Shown here piece after piece: positions 46,518 through 56,500 of a DNA stretch of 64,000 bases; positions within the stretch are counted from its first letter, which is position 1, and every line of letters starts with the position of its first letter. The stretch spans positions 62,001-126,000 of the forward strand of contig NZ_JAESDH010000009.1 in the NCBI RefSeq assembly GCF_019249295.1, read 5' to 3'. The DNA comes from Alteromonas antoniana (GTDB lineage Bacteria > Pseudomonadota > Gammaproteobacteria > Enterobacterales > Alteromonadaceae). The notes under the pieces were generated by a model. That model ran no database searches. It had not been told where the DNA came from and was given only the letters and a program-made list of their open reading frames with translations. Made by a program: the position numbers and the translations under genes.

Positions 46518-47564
46518 TTACTCAGCGATACCAATTGCTACCGGCGACTCCCCTTCTGTCACGGGCGGTGTCTCATTAATCATCATGATGATACCGGACG
46601 CCTGCGCGGTGAGGGTTTGTAACACGTTTCCGAAGTAGTCACTGACCTCTCCCACAACGTCGCCCACTGATACCTTATCTCCGATAGTGACACGTGGCGT
46701 GAAGAAACCGGTGTGATGGCTTTTGACGTAATCAATGTCCTGATATATCACCGCGTTCTGATGGGGTGTAGCTTTACCCGATATCATGTTTAAAAAATAA
46801 AGCGCGTTTTTGGCGACCCTGACGGCATACGCAATCGACGCGTCATCGCGCTGAGCAAGATGGCCTATCTCTGTAGTAAGACCTGGCTTACCTCGGGTCA
46901 TCGCCGTGTTTGGAAAAGAAATTGAGTTGGCAGGATCTCGTGGACGATCGCCATACATGACAATGTGCTGCATACCTGTCGCCCTGGCAAACTCAAAGGT
47001 CAGTAAGTCCAGTTCAGCATTGCCGACAAACGGCGAGTACACATGATTCAGTAACTTCTGGTTCGCGCTGCCAGAGTGCATATCAATGAAAAAATCAATT
47101 CGGCTGATAAATTCACGGGTAAGTAATTCAGCAAGTTGTTCTGTCGGCGTTCCATTTTTGCTGCCAGGAAATTCGCGATTCAGATTTTTTTCGTCTTTAG
47201 GGTTTAATGCCAGCCGACGACCATGAAACCCATCCGGATTAGCCAGGTGCAAGAAAATTATCGTCCCGCTTACTGATGCCGGGTCTATTTCATTAGCCAA
47301 CTGCTGTAGCGCGAACATCGACGGGTATTCATCTCCGTGGGTACCTGCCGCCAGCAGCAGTACCGGCCCGGATTCGGACCCGTTAACTACAGTAACCGGC
47401 AATGCAATATCCCCCTCAGTCGCCATATACGCGTTCTTTTCACCTGCCTGAGTCTGCACACCCAACAGCTCAAAGGTGTCTTTACTATGTGCATTCAGAC
47501 TAATAAAAAAAAGCGCGAACAGCGCGAAAGATGACAATGCGAAGCGTTTAAGCATTGAATCCAT
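46518..47564 (-). CDS. Exported succinylglutamate desuccinylase/aspartoacylase (M14-like) protein
   Basis: With the ATG at 47564 (nine bases after AGGAG) the product has 348 residues and a signal peptide (MLKRFALSSFALFALFFISL). The zinc site is visible as AAGTHGDEYPSMFAL, with NREFPGSKNGTPTEQ and IDMHSGSANQ providing the remaining ligand and substrate residues. The C-terminus contains a lipoyl-like strand set (TGFFTPRVTIGDKVSVGDVVGEVSDYFGNV). It may cleave an amide bond of a periplasmic metabolite or a metallophore; the substrate is unknown. It follows the ABC operon on the same strand after a terminator. Confidence 0.85.
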   Translation of the reverse strand: MDSMLKRFALSSFALFALFFISLNAHSKDTFELLGVQTQAGEKNAYMATEGDIALPVTVVNGSESGPVLLLAAGTHGDEYPSMFALQQLANEIDPASVSGTIIFLHLANPDGFHGRRLALNPKDEKNLNREFPGSKNGTPTEQLAELLTREFISRIDFFIDMHSGSANQKLLNHVYSPFVGNAELDLLTFEFARATGMQHIVMYGDRPRDPANSISFPNTAMTRGKPGLTTEIGHLAQRDDASIAYAVRVAKNALYFLNMISGKATPHQNAVIYQDIDYVKSHHTGFFTPRVTIGDKVSVGDVVGEVSDYFGNVLQTLTAQASGIIMMINETPPVTEGESPVAIGIAE

Positions 47565-47590
47565 ACAATCAAACTCCTGAGATAAAAGTA

Positions 47591-47615
47591 GAAAAAGACC
47601 TGCAAACGCAGGCCT
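47591..47615 (-). terminator. Terminator between the ABC operon and the M14-like gene
   Basis: Read on the minus strand, an AGGCCTGC/GCAGGTCT stem (one G-U pair) with a short loop is followed by TTTTTC. It lies 27-51 bases before the start codon of the downstream gene, so it ends the ABC operon or could act as an attenuator for that gene. Confidence 0.7.
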
Positions 47616-47743
47616 GAGAAAACACTGATAAGCTGCCAGAAACGCTTCAGGCTCTGGCAACATTTGTGATAATCGTGAAGGGCGGTTCGGCAAGTTCTGG
47701 TTTTATCTGCATACCAGCCTGCCACCTCCTTGCTACTGATTAT

Positions 47744-49009
47744 TTATTCATCCGCATTGCGCTTTGGATTAAATGTAGGCCGCGTCGCCAGTGCGGCTTC
47801 ATCGTACATTGCATCATTAAATAACAACGGGTAGTAGAACTGACGCAGCTCAGCATGAAATGCCCTGACATCACGCTCGTACTGCCAGGCGGCTTTCGCA
47901 TCAGTTTCTGCCAAATGCGTCAGATGCCGTTTGAATAATGTAGCCGGAGACAGCAACGCCACCCAGCCAGCAGCCTCGTAGCGCTTCTCTGCGGTTTGTT
48001 GGTACGCGGTCGATAACGGCCGGGCTTTTTCATCACCAACCTGTTGAAACGCGTAATACCACTTCCATTCAAACAAGCTATCGGTTTGCGTTTTTCCCTC
48101 CCACTTGGGGTGAGATGCGACAAAGGCTTCCATCGTCACGCTATGAGGCAGGTCCCACGCATCGTTTACGGCTTCGCGCTGGGTCATCAAAATATCTCCC
48201 CCTGCAGGGCCATGATAGGCTTCTTCGATGACTACATCCCCCACTGCCGGAATGATAAACGTGGTCAGCAACCAGCCTCCCAGTAAAAAAGACGCCAGCA
48301 CCGGAGCAGCAATACGCCATGCTGACACGCCATAGCACAGCCCCGCCCAGAACAGGAGGTAGATCAACACGCATGCGCCCACCGCAGCCATCTGCAACAC
48401 AGGCACGTTGTTGAAAATGGCGCCGCCAATAAACGGGAGTATCAGAACCAGCCACAATGACAATACCAGTAAAGCGGCTCGCAGCGGCCACAGGCTGAAT
48501 TTGCGCTTCACGGTAACCACAAGAAAATCGTAACGGCCAGCCGCACGCTCCGATGCTCGCAAATCATGCAATAGCAAAATAAGCAGCAGCGGTGCAAAGA
48601 CGGCAATCACAAACGTAAAATCAATACGCCCGGCAAGCGCCAGCTCTGGATTCTGCGTGTCGGATTCGTGAATTTGCCCTTCTAACGCCAGCATTCTTAT
48701 CCGATGCTTCCATGGGTAGACATCTCTGACACCCAACGCCGCAAACGCAAGCGGAGAAGGGGGAGCGTAGGTAAGATGGAAGGTGTAGTAAGCAAGATAC
48801 CCGTAATCGCTATGCTTTTGAGTTACTTCCTGGCGATCAATCCTGTCGCCTTCCAGCAACCGGTCAATAGTGGCGTGCTGCTGAGCGACCTCAACGCTGC
48901 CGGTCCATACTGAAAACATGGCCAGTGCAAAACCGGCAAGCAATAATAAGGTTACGCTTTTCCTGCGTACTAAAAATAGTGCTTCGCGGCGAATATCTGC
49001 CCCTCTCAT
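47744..49009 (-). CDS. ABC transporter permease, DUF3526 type (second)
   Basis: The 421-residue membrane protein has a first helix (SVTLLLLAGFALAMFSVWTG), a periplasmic region of roughly 110 residues with YAPPSPLAFAALGVRDVYPW, then about five helices and a second large periplasmic domain with ending LSPATLFKRHLTHLAETD. This is the layout of DUF3526 permeases that pair with a like subunit. Its ATG overlaps the stop of the upstream permease gene (ATGA, 4 bases). It forms a heterodimer with that protein and the ATPase at 50444. Confidence 0.85.
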   Translation of the reverse strand: MRGADIRREALFLVRRKSVTLLLLAGFALAMFSVWTGSVEVAQQHATIDRLLEGDRIDRQEVTQKHSDYGYLAYYTFHLTYAPPSPLAFAALGVRDVYPWKHRIRMLALEGQIHESDTQNPELALAGRIDFTFVIAVFAPLLLILLLHDLRASERAAGRYDFLVVTVKRKFSLWPLRAALLVLSLWLVLILPFIGGAIFNNVPVLQMAAVGACVLIYLLFWAGLCYGVSAWRIAAPVLASFLLGGWLLTTFIIPAVGDVVIEEAYHGPAGGDILMTQREAVNDAWDLPHSVTMEAFVASHPKWEGKTQTDSLFEWKWYYAFQQVGDEKARPLSTAYQQTAEKRYEAAGWVALLSPATLFKRHLTHLAETDAKAAWQYERDVRAFHAELRQFYYPLLFNDAMYDEAALATRPTFNPKRNADE

Positions 49010-50439
49010 ATACGTCTGCCCGTAAGTAAAATTAGCCCAGTCACAAACACCGCAGCAAAAAACAATTGTGTGATCGCGGCAACACTGTCCTTTAGACGTG
49101 CAGTAGGCGGCGCAGGTGAGAAATGAAAATCTTCCAGGATCTGCCAGTTGTCCGCGCTGACTGTCGCAGCTTTCCTGGCTTCCGGACTTTTATATTTGTT
49201 GGCGTCAGCCTCAAGCGACAGGCCTTCGGCGTGCATTGTGTTCAGTGACTGTACGAAGTCAAAGCGGACCGCTTCTGCCTCGCGCAGAAAGCGCTGATAA
49301 TTTTCCAGGTCTGTGCCTGCCAGTGTCATCGATGCACTCTGAATGGCAATCATCGGTGATAACCAACCAAACTCGCGTGCGATTTGCGCCTGCGACAGTT
49401 GTTGTTGCATTTGCTCTTCAGCAAAGGCAGTAAGAACGCGGGTAAGATCCGCTTCGGACTGTTGCGCGACAATACCCCGAAAATTAACCGGCAACGCTTC
49501 AATCGTGTCAACATTGTATTTTGCCAACAGGTTAGCTTTCAGCGCCTTAAATGCTGGGTCCTCAGCGTTATGACCATCGCCCATTTCACGCAGCTTCTGC
49601 AACACCGCAAAATCGGTTTCCAGTTTTCCCGGTGAGGCTACCATTACGCTTGCGGTATTGCTGGCCACTCTTGGGATCACCAGACAACTCACGATCCAAA
49701 GCGCGGTGAGTCCGCTAAAACTGGAACTGTTTGAAGGCGCTACTGAAGACACCAGCAGCACCAGTGCACACCACACCAGAATATAAAGCAGGTAACTGAC
49801 AATGAACGTAACTGCCGGAAGCCATGCTGCGCCGTTTCCAACAGCGATGACGACCCCAATCAGCAATGGCATCAGAACCAATAAGCCTGCTCCGGCCAAC
49901 GCCACTCCCTTACCCAGGATTAACAATAAAGGAGAGACGCCCTGCACTTTAAGAAAATCAAGAGTACCGGCCTCGCGCTCACGGGTCATAACGCCAAACC
50001 CCAATACAATGAGCAGCAGCGGCGTTAGCACTTGCATAACATAAGCTGGCGTGAGTGAGCCTACCCAGGACAGGCCGCTACTTTGCTTCTGATCGGCAAA
50101 CGTCGCACTGTTTTGGCGGTGCCCTTCTAAGAATATGGCGTTCCCGGTGAAGGCGTCGATGCCCGGGTCCAGGGCCCCCAGCGGGGGTGGCGAACGAAAT
50201 AAGTAGTGACCATAATGGACCATTCTGTGCGGATGCCTGTCAGGCTGCTCTTCAAATGCATCCACGGATTCCGATTGCATGTGCTGACGCTGAGCGGTGG
50301 TATGGCTGATATCGGCGTATGTCACCCAGACTGATGCAGCTACCAGCATCAGTGTGATAGCCAGTACCGTTTGCGCCAGGTGCGAGCGCCGCCAGAAGCG
50401 CCATTCATCGCGGGCAATAGTGAAAACTACCTTGCTCAT
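49006..50439 (-). CDS. ABC transporter permease, DUF3526 type (first)
   Basis: Start at the ATG at 50439, four bases after the ATPase stop, gives 477 residues. The N-terminus resembles ABC-2 permeases with helix AQTVLAITLMLVAASVWVTYA, followed by a periplasmic region with HPHRMVHYGHYLFRSPPPLG (a His-rich stretch), then helices LTPLLLIVLGFGVMTREREAGTLDFLKVQGVS, and a second soluble domain before the last helix. The EREAGT block is the coupling motif of ABC-2 exporters. It is the first of two permeases; the His-rich loop fits a metal-linked function (inference). Confidence 0.86.
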   Translation of the reverse strand: MSKVVFTIARDEWRFWRRSHLAQTVLAITLMLVAASVWVTYADISHTTAQRQHMQSESVDAFEEQPDRHPHRMVHYGHYLFRSPPPLGALDPGIDAFTGNAIFLEGHRQNSATFADQKQSSGLSWVGSLTPAYVMQVLTPLLLIVLGFGVMTREREAGTLDFLKVQGVSPLLLILGKGVALAGAGLLVLMPLLIGVVIAVGNGAAWLPAVTFIVSYLLYILVWCALVLLVSSVAPSNSSSFSGLTALWIVSCLVIPRVASNTASVMVASPGKLETDFAVLQKLREMGDGHNAEDPAFKALKANLLAKYNVDTIEALPVNFRGIVAQQSEADLTRVLTAFAEEQMQQQLSQAQIAREFGWLSPMIAIQSASMTLAGTDLENYQRFLREAEAVRFDFVQSLNTMHAEGLSLEADANKYKSPEARKAATVSADNWQILEDFHFSPAPPTARLKDSVAAITQLFFAAVFVTGLILLTGRRI

Positions 50440-50443
50440 GCCT

Positions 50444-51157
50444 TCACTCCCCGGGTGAAGGCGGTATGAACTTCTTCGGATCAATATTTCCGTTAGCCGG
50501 CGCATCAAACATACCGACGATCTCGCCGTCGCGAAGCAAGCCAATACGATTTGCAACATGGCAGGCACCATATACATCATGCGTTACCATGAGGATGGTG
50601 GCCCCCTCCCGAGCCAATTGGCTCACTAAGCGGTTGAATTCATCAATGGCCACCGGGTCAAGCCCGGAGGTGGGCTCATCCAGAAACAAAATCGGCGCTT
50701 TACGTAACAACGCCAACGCAATCGCGGTTTTTTGTCGCATGCCCTTGGAATAGCCTCCCAACGGTAACCGCCAGGCTTTCTCCTGCAAAGCAACACGGGA
50801 AAGCGCATCGGCAATCTCGTTATCTGACTTCGTCTTTCCTGATAGCGACAGAAAATACCGAATATTTTCGATAGCAGTAAGATGTGCATAGAGCATCACC
50901 GACTCTGGTAGATACGCGACCTTCTTTCGCACAATGTCTGGCGACATTGCTACATTCACGCCGGCTAATGACGCCGTACCGGAGGAAGGTGTCATCAAGC
51001 CTAAAAACGTTTTAATCGTTGTCGATTTGCCTGCACCATTCCCTCCCAGCAGTGCGAGCACTTCGCCTTTTTTTGCACTAAAGGAAACGTTTTTTAAAAT
51101 TTGCTTAGCATTTACTACAACGCTTAAGTTATCAGCACTGATAATGTCTTCAGACAT
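50444..51157 (-). CDS. ABC transporter ATP-binding protein
   Basis: The 237-residue ATPase has Walker A LLGGNGAGKSTTIKTFLG, a Q-loop within KVAYLPESVMLYAHLT, signature GGYSKGMRQKTAIALALL and Walker B LFLDEPTSGLDPVA, as in export-type ABC-2 ATPases such as NosF. It is first in a three-gene operon with two permeases. A perfect Zur-like palindrome lies about 34 bases upstream of its ATG. Confidence 0.94.
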   Translation of the reverse strand: MSEDIISADNLSVVVNAKQILKNVSFSAKKGEVLALLGGNGAGKSTTIKTFLGLMTPSSGTASLAGVNVAMSPDIVRKKVAYLPESVMLYAHLTAIENIRYFLSLSGKTKSDNEIADALSRVALQEKAWRLPLGGYSKGMRQKTAIALALLRKAPILFLDEPTSGLDPVAIDEFNRLVSQLAREGATILMVTHDVYGACHVANRIGLLRDGEIVGMFDAPANGNIDPKKFIPPSPGE

Positions 51158-51190
51158 AGATAGAAATCCAGGATGCCGCCCAAAAAGTGA

Positions 51191-51205
51191 TGTTATACTA
51201 TAACA
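51191..51205. promoter_or_regulatory. Zur-like operator upstream of the ABC operon
   Basis: TGTTATA-C-TATAACA is a perfect 15-base palindrome. It equals the core of the gammaproteobacterial Zur consensus (TGTTATA-N-TATAACA). It lies 34-48 bases before the start of the ATPase gene, within the expected promoter. This suggests repression by zinc. No zur gene is in the window. Confidence 0.68.
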
Positions 51206-51661
51206 ATAAAATAGTACTTCACAACATTTGAAACTGACAGGCTGATCAAGTGGCGATTTAACGAACAGATTCGCAGTGGTACGTACACAATTAAGCCAAA
51301 ATATCCCTTGCGTGAACCGTATCGTCTCAGCAAAGCGGAAAGGTTTATCAATATCTTACGCAGGAGAATCATCGCGAGGTATCAATGTTGATCCATGCTA
51401 AATACCGCTTTGCTATAACCGTCTCCTGGCTCTCTGCATGATCCATTCGTCAATACAACCCTGGTTCAGCAGCCTTAAGTGAGTGCTTGACTCAATGGAA
51501 GTGCAGATATTTTTTATCCGCGTTTATGCAAAACGAAAAATGCTTTCTATAGTAAAAGCAGGGTACTGATCCCCTTTTCACACGCGATAATAAAGTTAGC
51601 CTGTGACGTAATGGGTAGCATTTCTGTCTTACATCAGTCCCGGATTACCGAGGTAAGCACT
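51206..51661. other. Divergent intergenic region before the HD-GYP regulator
   Basis: Beyond the Zur-like site these bases show no gene. A TGCTTT/AAAGCA dyad around a TATAGT sequence near 51540-51560 could be part of the HD-GYP gene promoter, but the -35 is weak. Confidence 0.3.
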
Positions 51662-53233
51662 ATGTTTGAAGATGAGCTGGTATTTGCCAGTGATGAAATC
51701 AGTGACAACGTCATCAGCCCCAAAGCATCCTGGAAAATTCTGGTCGTTGATGACGAAGTGGAAGTTCACCATATTACCCGGATAGTGCTCAGCGAATTTA
51801 TCTTCGACGGCAGGGAGGTATCGCTGACATTTGCCAGTTCTGCCAGTGAGGCACGTGAAATATTAACTAAAGATAAGGAGCGCGAATTCGCTGTCGCCAT
51901 TGTCGATGTGGTAATGGAGACCTCGCAGGCGGGGCTGGAGCTGATCCAGTGGATCCGTGATGAACAGCAAAACCACCTGATTAGACTCATACTGCGCACC
52001 GGGCAACCCGGTGAAGCACCAGAAGAAAGCGTCATCCGCGATTACGATATCAACGACTATAAAAATAAGACCGAGCTGACAGCGATGCGTCTGAAAACCT
52101 CGATTTTCTCAGCGCTGCGAGGGTATCGGGATATCAAAATAATTGAGCGGCATCGTCAGGGGCTGGAGAAAATTATCGCCGCTTCGGCCGAGTTTATCGA
52201 ATGCGATACGTTGTCACAATTTGCCTCTGCCATTCTTAATCAGATCTCAATCGTACTGAATATCGAATCCAGCCCCATTGTTTGTTGTGCAGTTGTCCCT
52301 GAACACCATAAACATCCCGACAAAATAACGGTGCTGGCCGCAAACACCGGCGCAGAAAAGGTCTGTAATACACAGCTCGATACGCTTTCCCCATCAATAC
52401 AACGGGCAATCAGCAAAGCTCTGGCAAACAGAACCAGCATCCATAACCAGGATGAATTTGTCGGCTACTTTACCACCAGCAGAGGCACCGAAAATATTCT
52501 TTATGTGGCCCATGATGAACCTTTAGAGGCGGTACAACATCATTTGCTGGACTATTTTGCCAATCATATTGCCGTGGCGCACGAAAGCCTGAAATTGCGT
52601 GAAACGATCCGTGAATCACAGAAAGAGCTGTCTTATGTCATCGGTGAAGCGGTGGAAATGCGCTCGAAGGAAACCGGCAGTCATGTGAAGCGCGTAGCGC
52701 ATATCAGTCACCTGCTGGCCGGCTATTATGGCTTACCGGATGATCAGGCCGAAATGATTAAGCTGGCATCGCCGCTACATGACGTGGGCAAGGTAGGGAT
52801 CCCCGATACTATCTTAAACAAACCCGGTAAACATGCCCCTAATGAAACCGAAATCATGCAAAAACATGCTGAAATCGGCTATGAAATGCTAAGTAAATCA
52901 GACAACCCTATTTTGCAGCTTGGCGCTCAGATTGCCTACCAGCATCACGAAAACTGGGATGGCAGCGGTTACCCGCGAGGATTGTCGGGAAAGGATATTC
53001 ATGTTGCCGGACGCATTTCAGCTGTCGCTGATGTGTTTGACGCCCTGGGAAGCCGTCGCTGTTACAAGGGCCCGTGGGACGACCACGAGATTATTGCCTA
53101 TTTTAAAGAGAATCGTGGCACTCGCTTTGAGCCGGAGCTGGTGGATATTTTGCTGGCGCATTTTGATGAGTTTGCAGCGATCAAAAAGGCCTTCCCCGAT
53201 GACGCGCAGCCTGACTTTACCCCGCCAGATTAG
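51662..53233 (+). CDS. REC / DUF3369 / HD-GYP response regulator
   Basis: The 523-residue protein (ATG at 51662 after GAGG) has a receiver domain (DD at 30-31, Asp82 in VDVVMETSQAG), a DUF3369-type middle domain of about 170 residues, and a C-terminal HD-GYP domain with intact motifs: SPLHDVGKVGIP (His373, Asp374), HAEIGYEML, AYQHHENWDGSGYPRGLSG and AVADVFDALGSRR. It is a c-di-GMP phosphodiesterase switched by a kinase. Its cognate kinase is not adjacent. Confidence 0.93.
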   Translation: MFEDELVFASDEISDNVISPKASWKILVVDDEVEVHHITRIVLSEFIFDGREVSLTFASSASEAREILTKDKEREFAVAIVDVVMETSQAGLELIQWIRDEQQNHLIRLILRTGQPGEAPEESVIRDYDINDYKNKTELTAMRLKTSIFSALRGYRDIKIIERHRQGLEKIIAASAEFIECDTLSQFASAILNQISIVLNIESSPIVCCAVVPEHHKHPDKITVLAANTGAEKVCNTQLDTLSPSIQRAISKALANRTSIHNQDEFVGYFTTSRGTENILYVAHDEPLEAVQHHLLDYFANHIAVAHESLKLRETIRESQKELSYVIGEAVEMRSKETGSHVKRVAHISHLLAGYYGLPDDQAEMIKLASPLHDVGKVGIPDTILNKPGKHAPNETEIMQKHAEIGYEMLSKSDNPILQLGAQIAYQHHENWDGSGYPRGLSGKDIHVAGRISAVADVFDALGSRRCYKGPWDDHEIIAYFKENRGTRFEPELVDILLAHFDEFAAIKKAFPDDAQPDFTPPD

Positions 53234-53520
53234 TGCCCGCGTCCCATCTATTAATACAGGCAAGGTTTACCGCGCCGTCACGGATCCTTCTTCCCCATAC
53301 GATATGCGACGTGCGGCGGTAATTGCCAGGCGGCGAACGCTCTACAGTCCCGGGCAATGAGTGAAAAGACACTCATCATATACATTTTACCGTTAGTCGC
53401 GTTTTGCAATCCCCCTCAACTACGGATACTTTAGAATGGTGTTGATAACGACAAGGCTGTGGCTTCTTACGATACTCCGCAGCAAATAATAAAACCCATA
53501 CAAGAAGTTGGATCCAGAGA

Positions 53521-56500
53521 ATGATTAAAACACCTAAAACGCTGCTGGCAGCGGCGATGATGGGCCTGACGTTTGGCTCAGCATCATCAGCACTGGCGCA
53601 GGACGACACGACAGCGTCCGAATACAATGTAGAAGAGTGGGACGTGCTTAACCCGCCTTTCGCACTCAATGAAGTCACCATCAAAACCAATGAAACAACC
53701 TGGTCAAGCCTCGACATTTCGCCTGATGGCAACTACATGGTTTTCGACATGCTGGGCGATCTTTACAAAGTCTCAGTAAACGGTGGAGATGCCAGCCCAT
53801 TGACGCAGGATTTTGCCTGGAACATCCACCCTTCAATTTCACCCGATGGCAGCAAGATTGCGTTTATCTCTGACCGTGGCGGCGTATCCAATGTATGGGT
53901 AATGGACAGCAACGGCGAGAACCTGACCCAGATAACGAAAGAAAAAAATAACCTCATTCATTCTCCTAAGTGGAGTCCGGACGGCGAATACCTGGTGGTG
54001 ACCAAAGGCATCATGTCCAGCCGCAGTATTCCTGCCGGTGAAATCTGGATGTATCACCACACTGGCGGTGATGGTCTGCAGATCAAAGCGCGGGTGCATG
54101 GCAAAAGCGATCAGCAAAACATCGCCGACCCGGTGTTCTCCCCCGACGGCAAATACATTTATTACACGCAAAATACCGTGGGTGGCAGTCAGTTCGAGTA
54201 CAACCGCGACCCTATGGAAGGTATTTTCGCTATCACACGCTACGACCGTGAAACCGGTGAAGAAGAACGCTATATCAGTGGCACAGGTGGCGCAGTGGTA
54301 CCCACTCCGTCTCCGGATGGGAAATATGTGGCCTTTGTTCGCCGGGTGAAAGACCGCACTGGCTTGTTTATCAAAGACGTAGAAACCGGCCTTGAAAAGC
54401 CGCTGACGCTGACCTTAGAACGTGACATGCAGGAAGGTTTCGGTTCAGAGGGTTACTTCGCTTACTTTGACTGGATGCCGGATTCCTCTACACTGGTTTA
54501 CTGGACTGGCGGTAAATTCCACAAAATTGACGTCGACAGTAAGTCTATCGCCGATATTGATGTATCGGTAGAAGCGACACTGAAATACGCCGATGCGCTG
54601 CGCTTTGATGTAGACGTTGCGCCGGATAAGTTTGATGTACGCATGATCCGCTGGTCTCAGGCCTCGCCTGATGGTAAATCGGTGCTGTTTCAGGCCTTGG
54701 GAAAACTGTACGTGCGCGACTTAAAATCAGGTAAGGTCAAGCGCCTGACCAGTCAGGATGAGCACGGTGAGTACTATCCGCGCTATTCTAACGACGGTAA
54801 GTCCATCGTTTACACCACCTGGAGTGATGATAAACAGGGCGCCGTGCGCGTTGTCTCTGCAAAAGGCGGTAAAGGTAAAGTGATCACCAGCAAGCCAGGT
54901 CACTACATCGAGCCTGCTTTCTCAACCGATGGCGAAAAAGTGGTATACCGTAAATTTACCGGCGGTTTTCTGCTTGATCCTAAGTATTCCGTGGAACCGG
55001 GTATTTACGTAGCCGACCTTAAGTCAGGTGAAAGCAAACGTATTCTGGAAAGTGGGTTTAATGCGCACTTTGCCGGTGACAATTCGCGGGTTTACTTCAC
55101 CGAATCCGTCGGCGGCACGCCGTATCCTGAAACCCAGTTAAGCTCTGTGAATCTGGAAGGAAACGATAAGCGCACGCACCTTTATGGCGGCGACGATGTG
55201 AGCGAATACCGCTTGTCGCATGACAAGAAATGGGTCGCTTTCGTGCATCAGTTTAAAACCTATGTGGCGCCGTTTGTAGAGAATGGCCAGAAAGTCACTA
55301 TCGGACCTGCTATGACATCGTTACCGGTTACGCAGCTGTCTGCGCGCGCCGGTGAATACTTAAGCTGGTCGGCGGATAACACCCGTGTTGGCTGGTTCCA
55401 TGGCCCTCACTATTACGAAAGAGGGCTCAAGGAAGCCTTTGCTTTTGTTGAGGGAAGCCCGGAAACCCTGCCAGAGCCAGAAGAAAAAGGCATAGATTTG
55501 TCGTTTGAGACGGATGCTGACAAACCTTCAGGCTACAAAGCGCTGGTTGGCGGAACCGTCGTGACCATGCGTGATGCTGACAACACGCAGGAAATCATCG
55601 AAAACGGCGTTGTACTGATTAAAGACAACCGCATTGAAGCTGTGGGCAAGGTTGGTGATGTCCGTATTCCTGACAATGCGATGCAAATTGATGCCAGCGG
55701 CAAAACCATTGTACCAGGGCTGGTCGATGCCCATGCTCACGGTGCACAGGGGCGCAATGAAATCATTCCGGATCAAAACTGGATGCAGTATTCGAATCTG
55801 GCATTTGGGGTGACGACTATCCACGATCCGTCTAACGATACCACTGAGATCTTCGCCGCGTCTGAGCTGCAGCGAACCGGTGATATTGTGGCACCTCGTA
55901 TTTATTCTACCGGGACTATCCTCTACGGTGCTGAAGCGCTGGGTTACAAGGCCATCATCAACGATTATGACGATGCCTATTTCCACGTTGAGCGTTTAAA
56001 AGACAGCGGTGCGATTTCGGTAAAAAGCTACAATCAGCCTCGTCGCGATCAGCGTCAGCAGGTACTCTGGGCCGCCAAAAATCAGGAAATGATGGTTGTG
56101 CCAGAAGGTGGCGGTAAATACCAGCAGAATATCTCTATGCTGGTAGACGGTCACACTGGTCTGGAGCACAGCATTCCAATTCCGCGTGGTTATGACGACC
56201 TGACACAGCTCTGGAAAGCCACTGAGTTTGGTTATACCCCCACCTTTGTGGTCTCGTACGGCGGTATGATGGGCGAAGAATACATGTACGACCGCACCGA
56301 AGTATGGAAGAACCCGCGTCTGCTTCGCTATACGCCGTCATTCATACTGGACAGCAGAGCGATTCGTCGCCCTACTGCGCCTGACAACCAGTACAACCAT
56401 CAGAACGTTGCCAGCTACGCGAAAGAGCTGCGTGAGAATGGGGTAAGTGTACACATTGGTGCTCACGGTCAGCGCGAAGGCCTGGCTGCTCACTGGGAAA

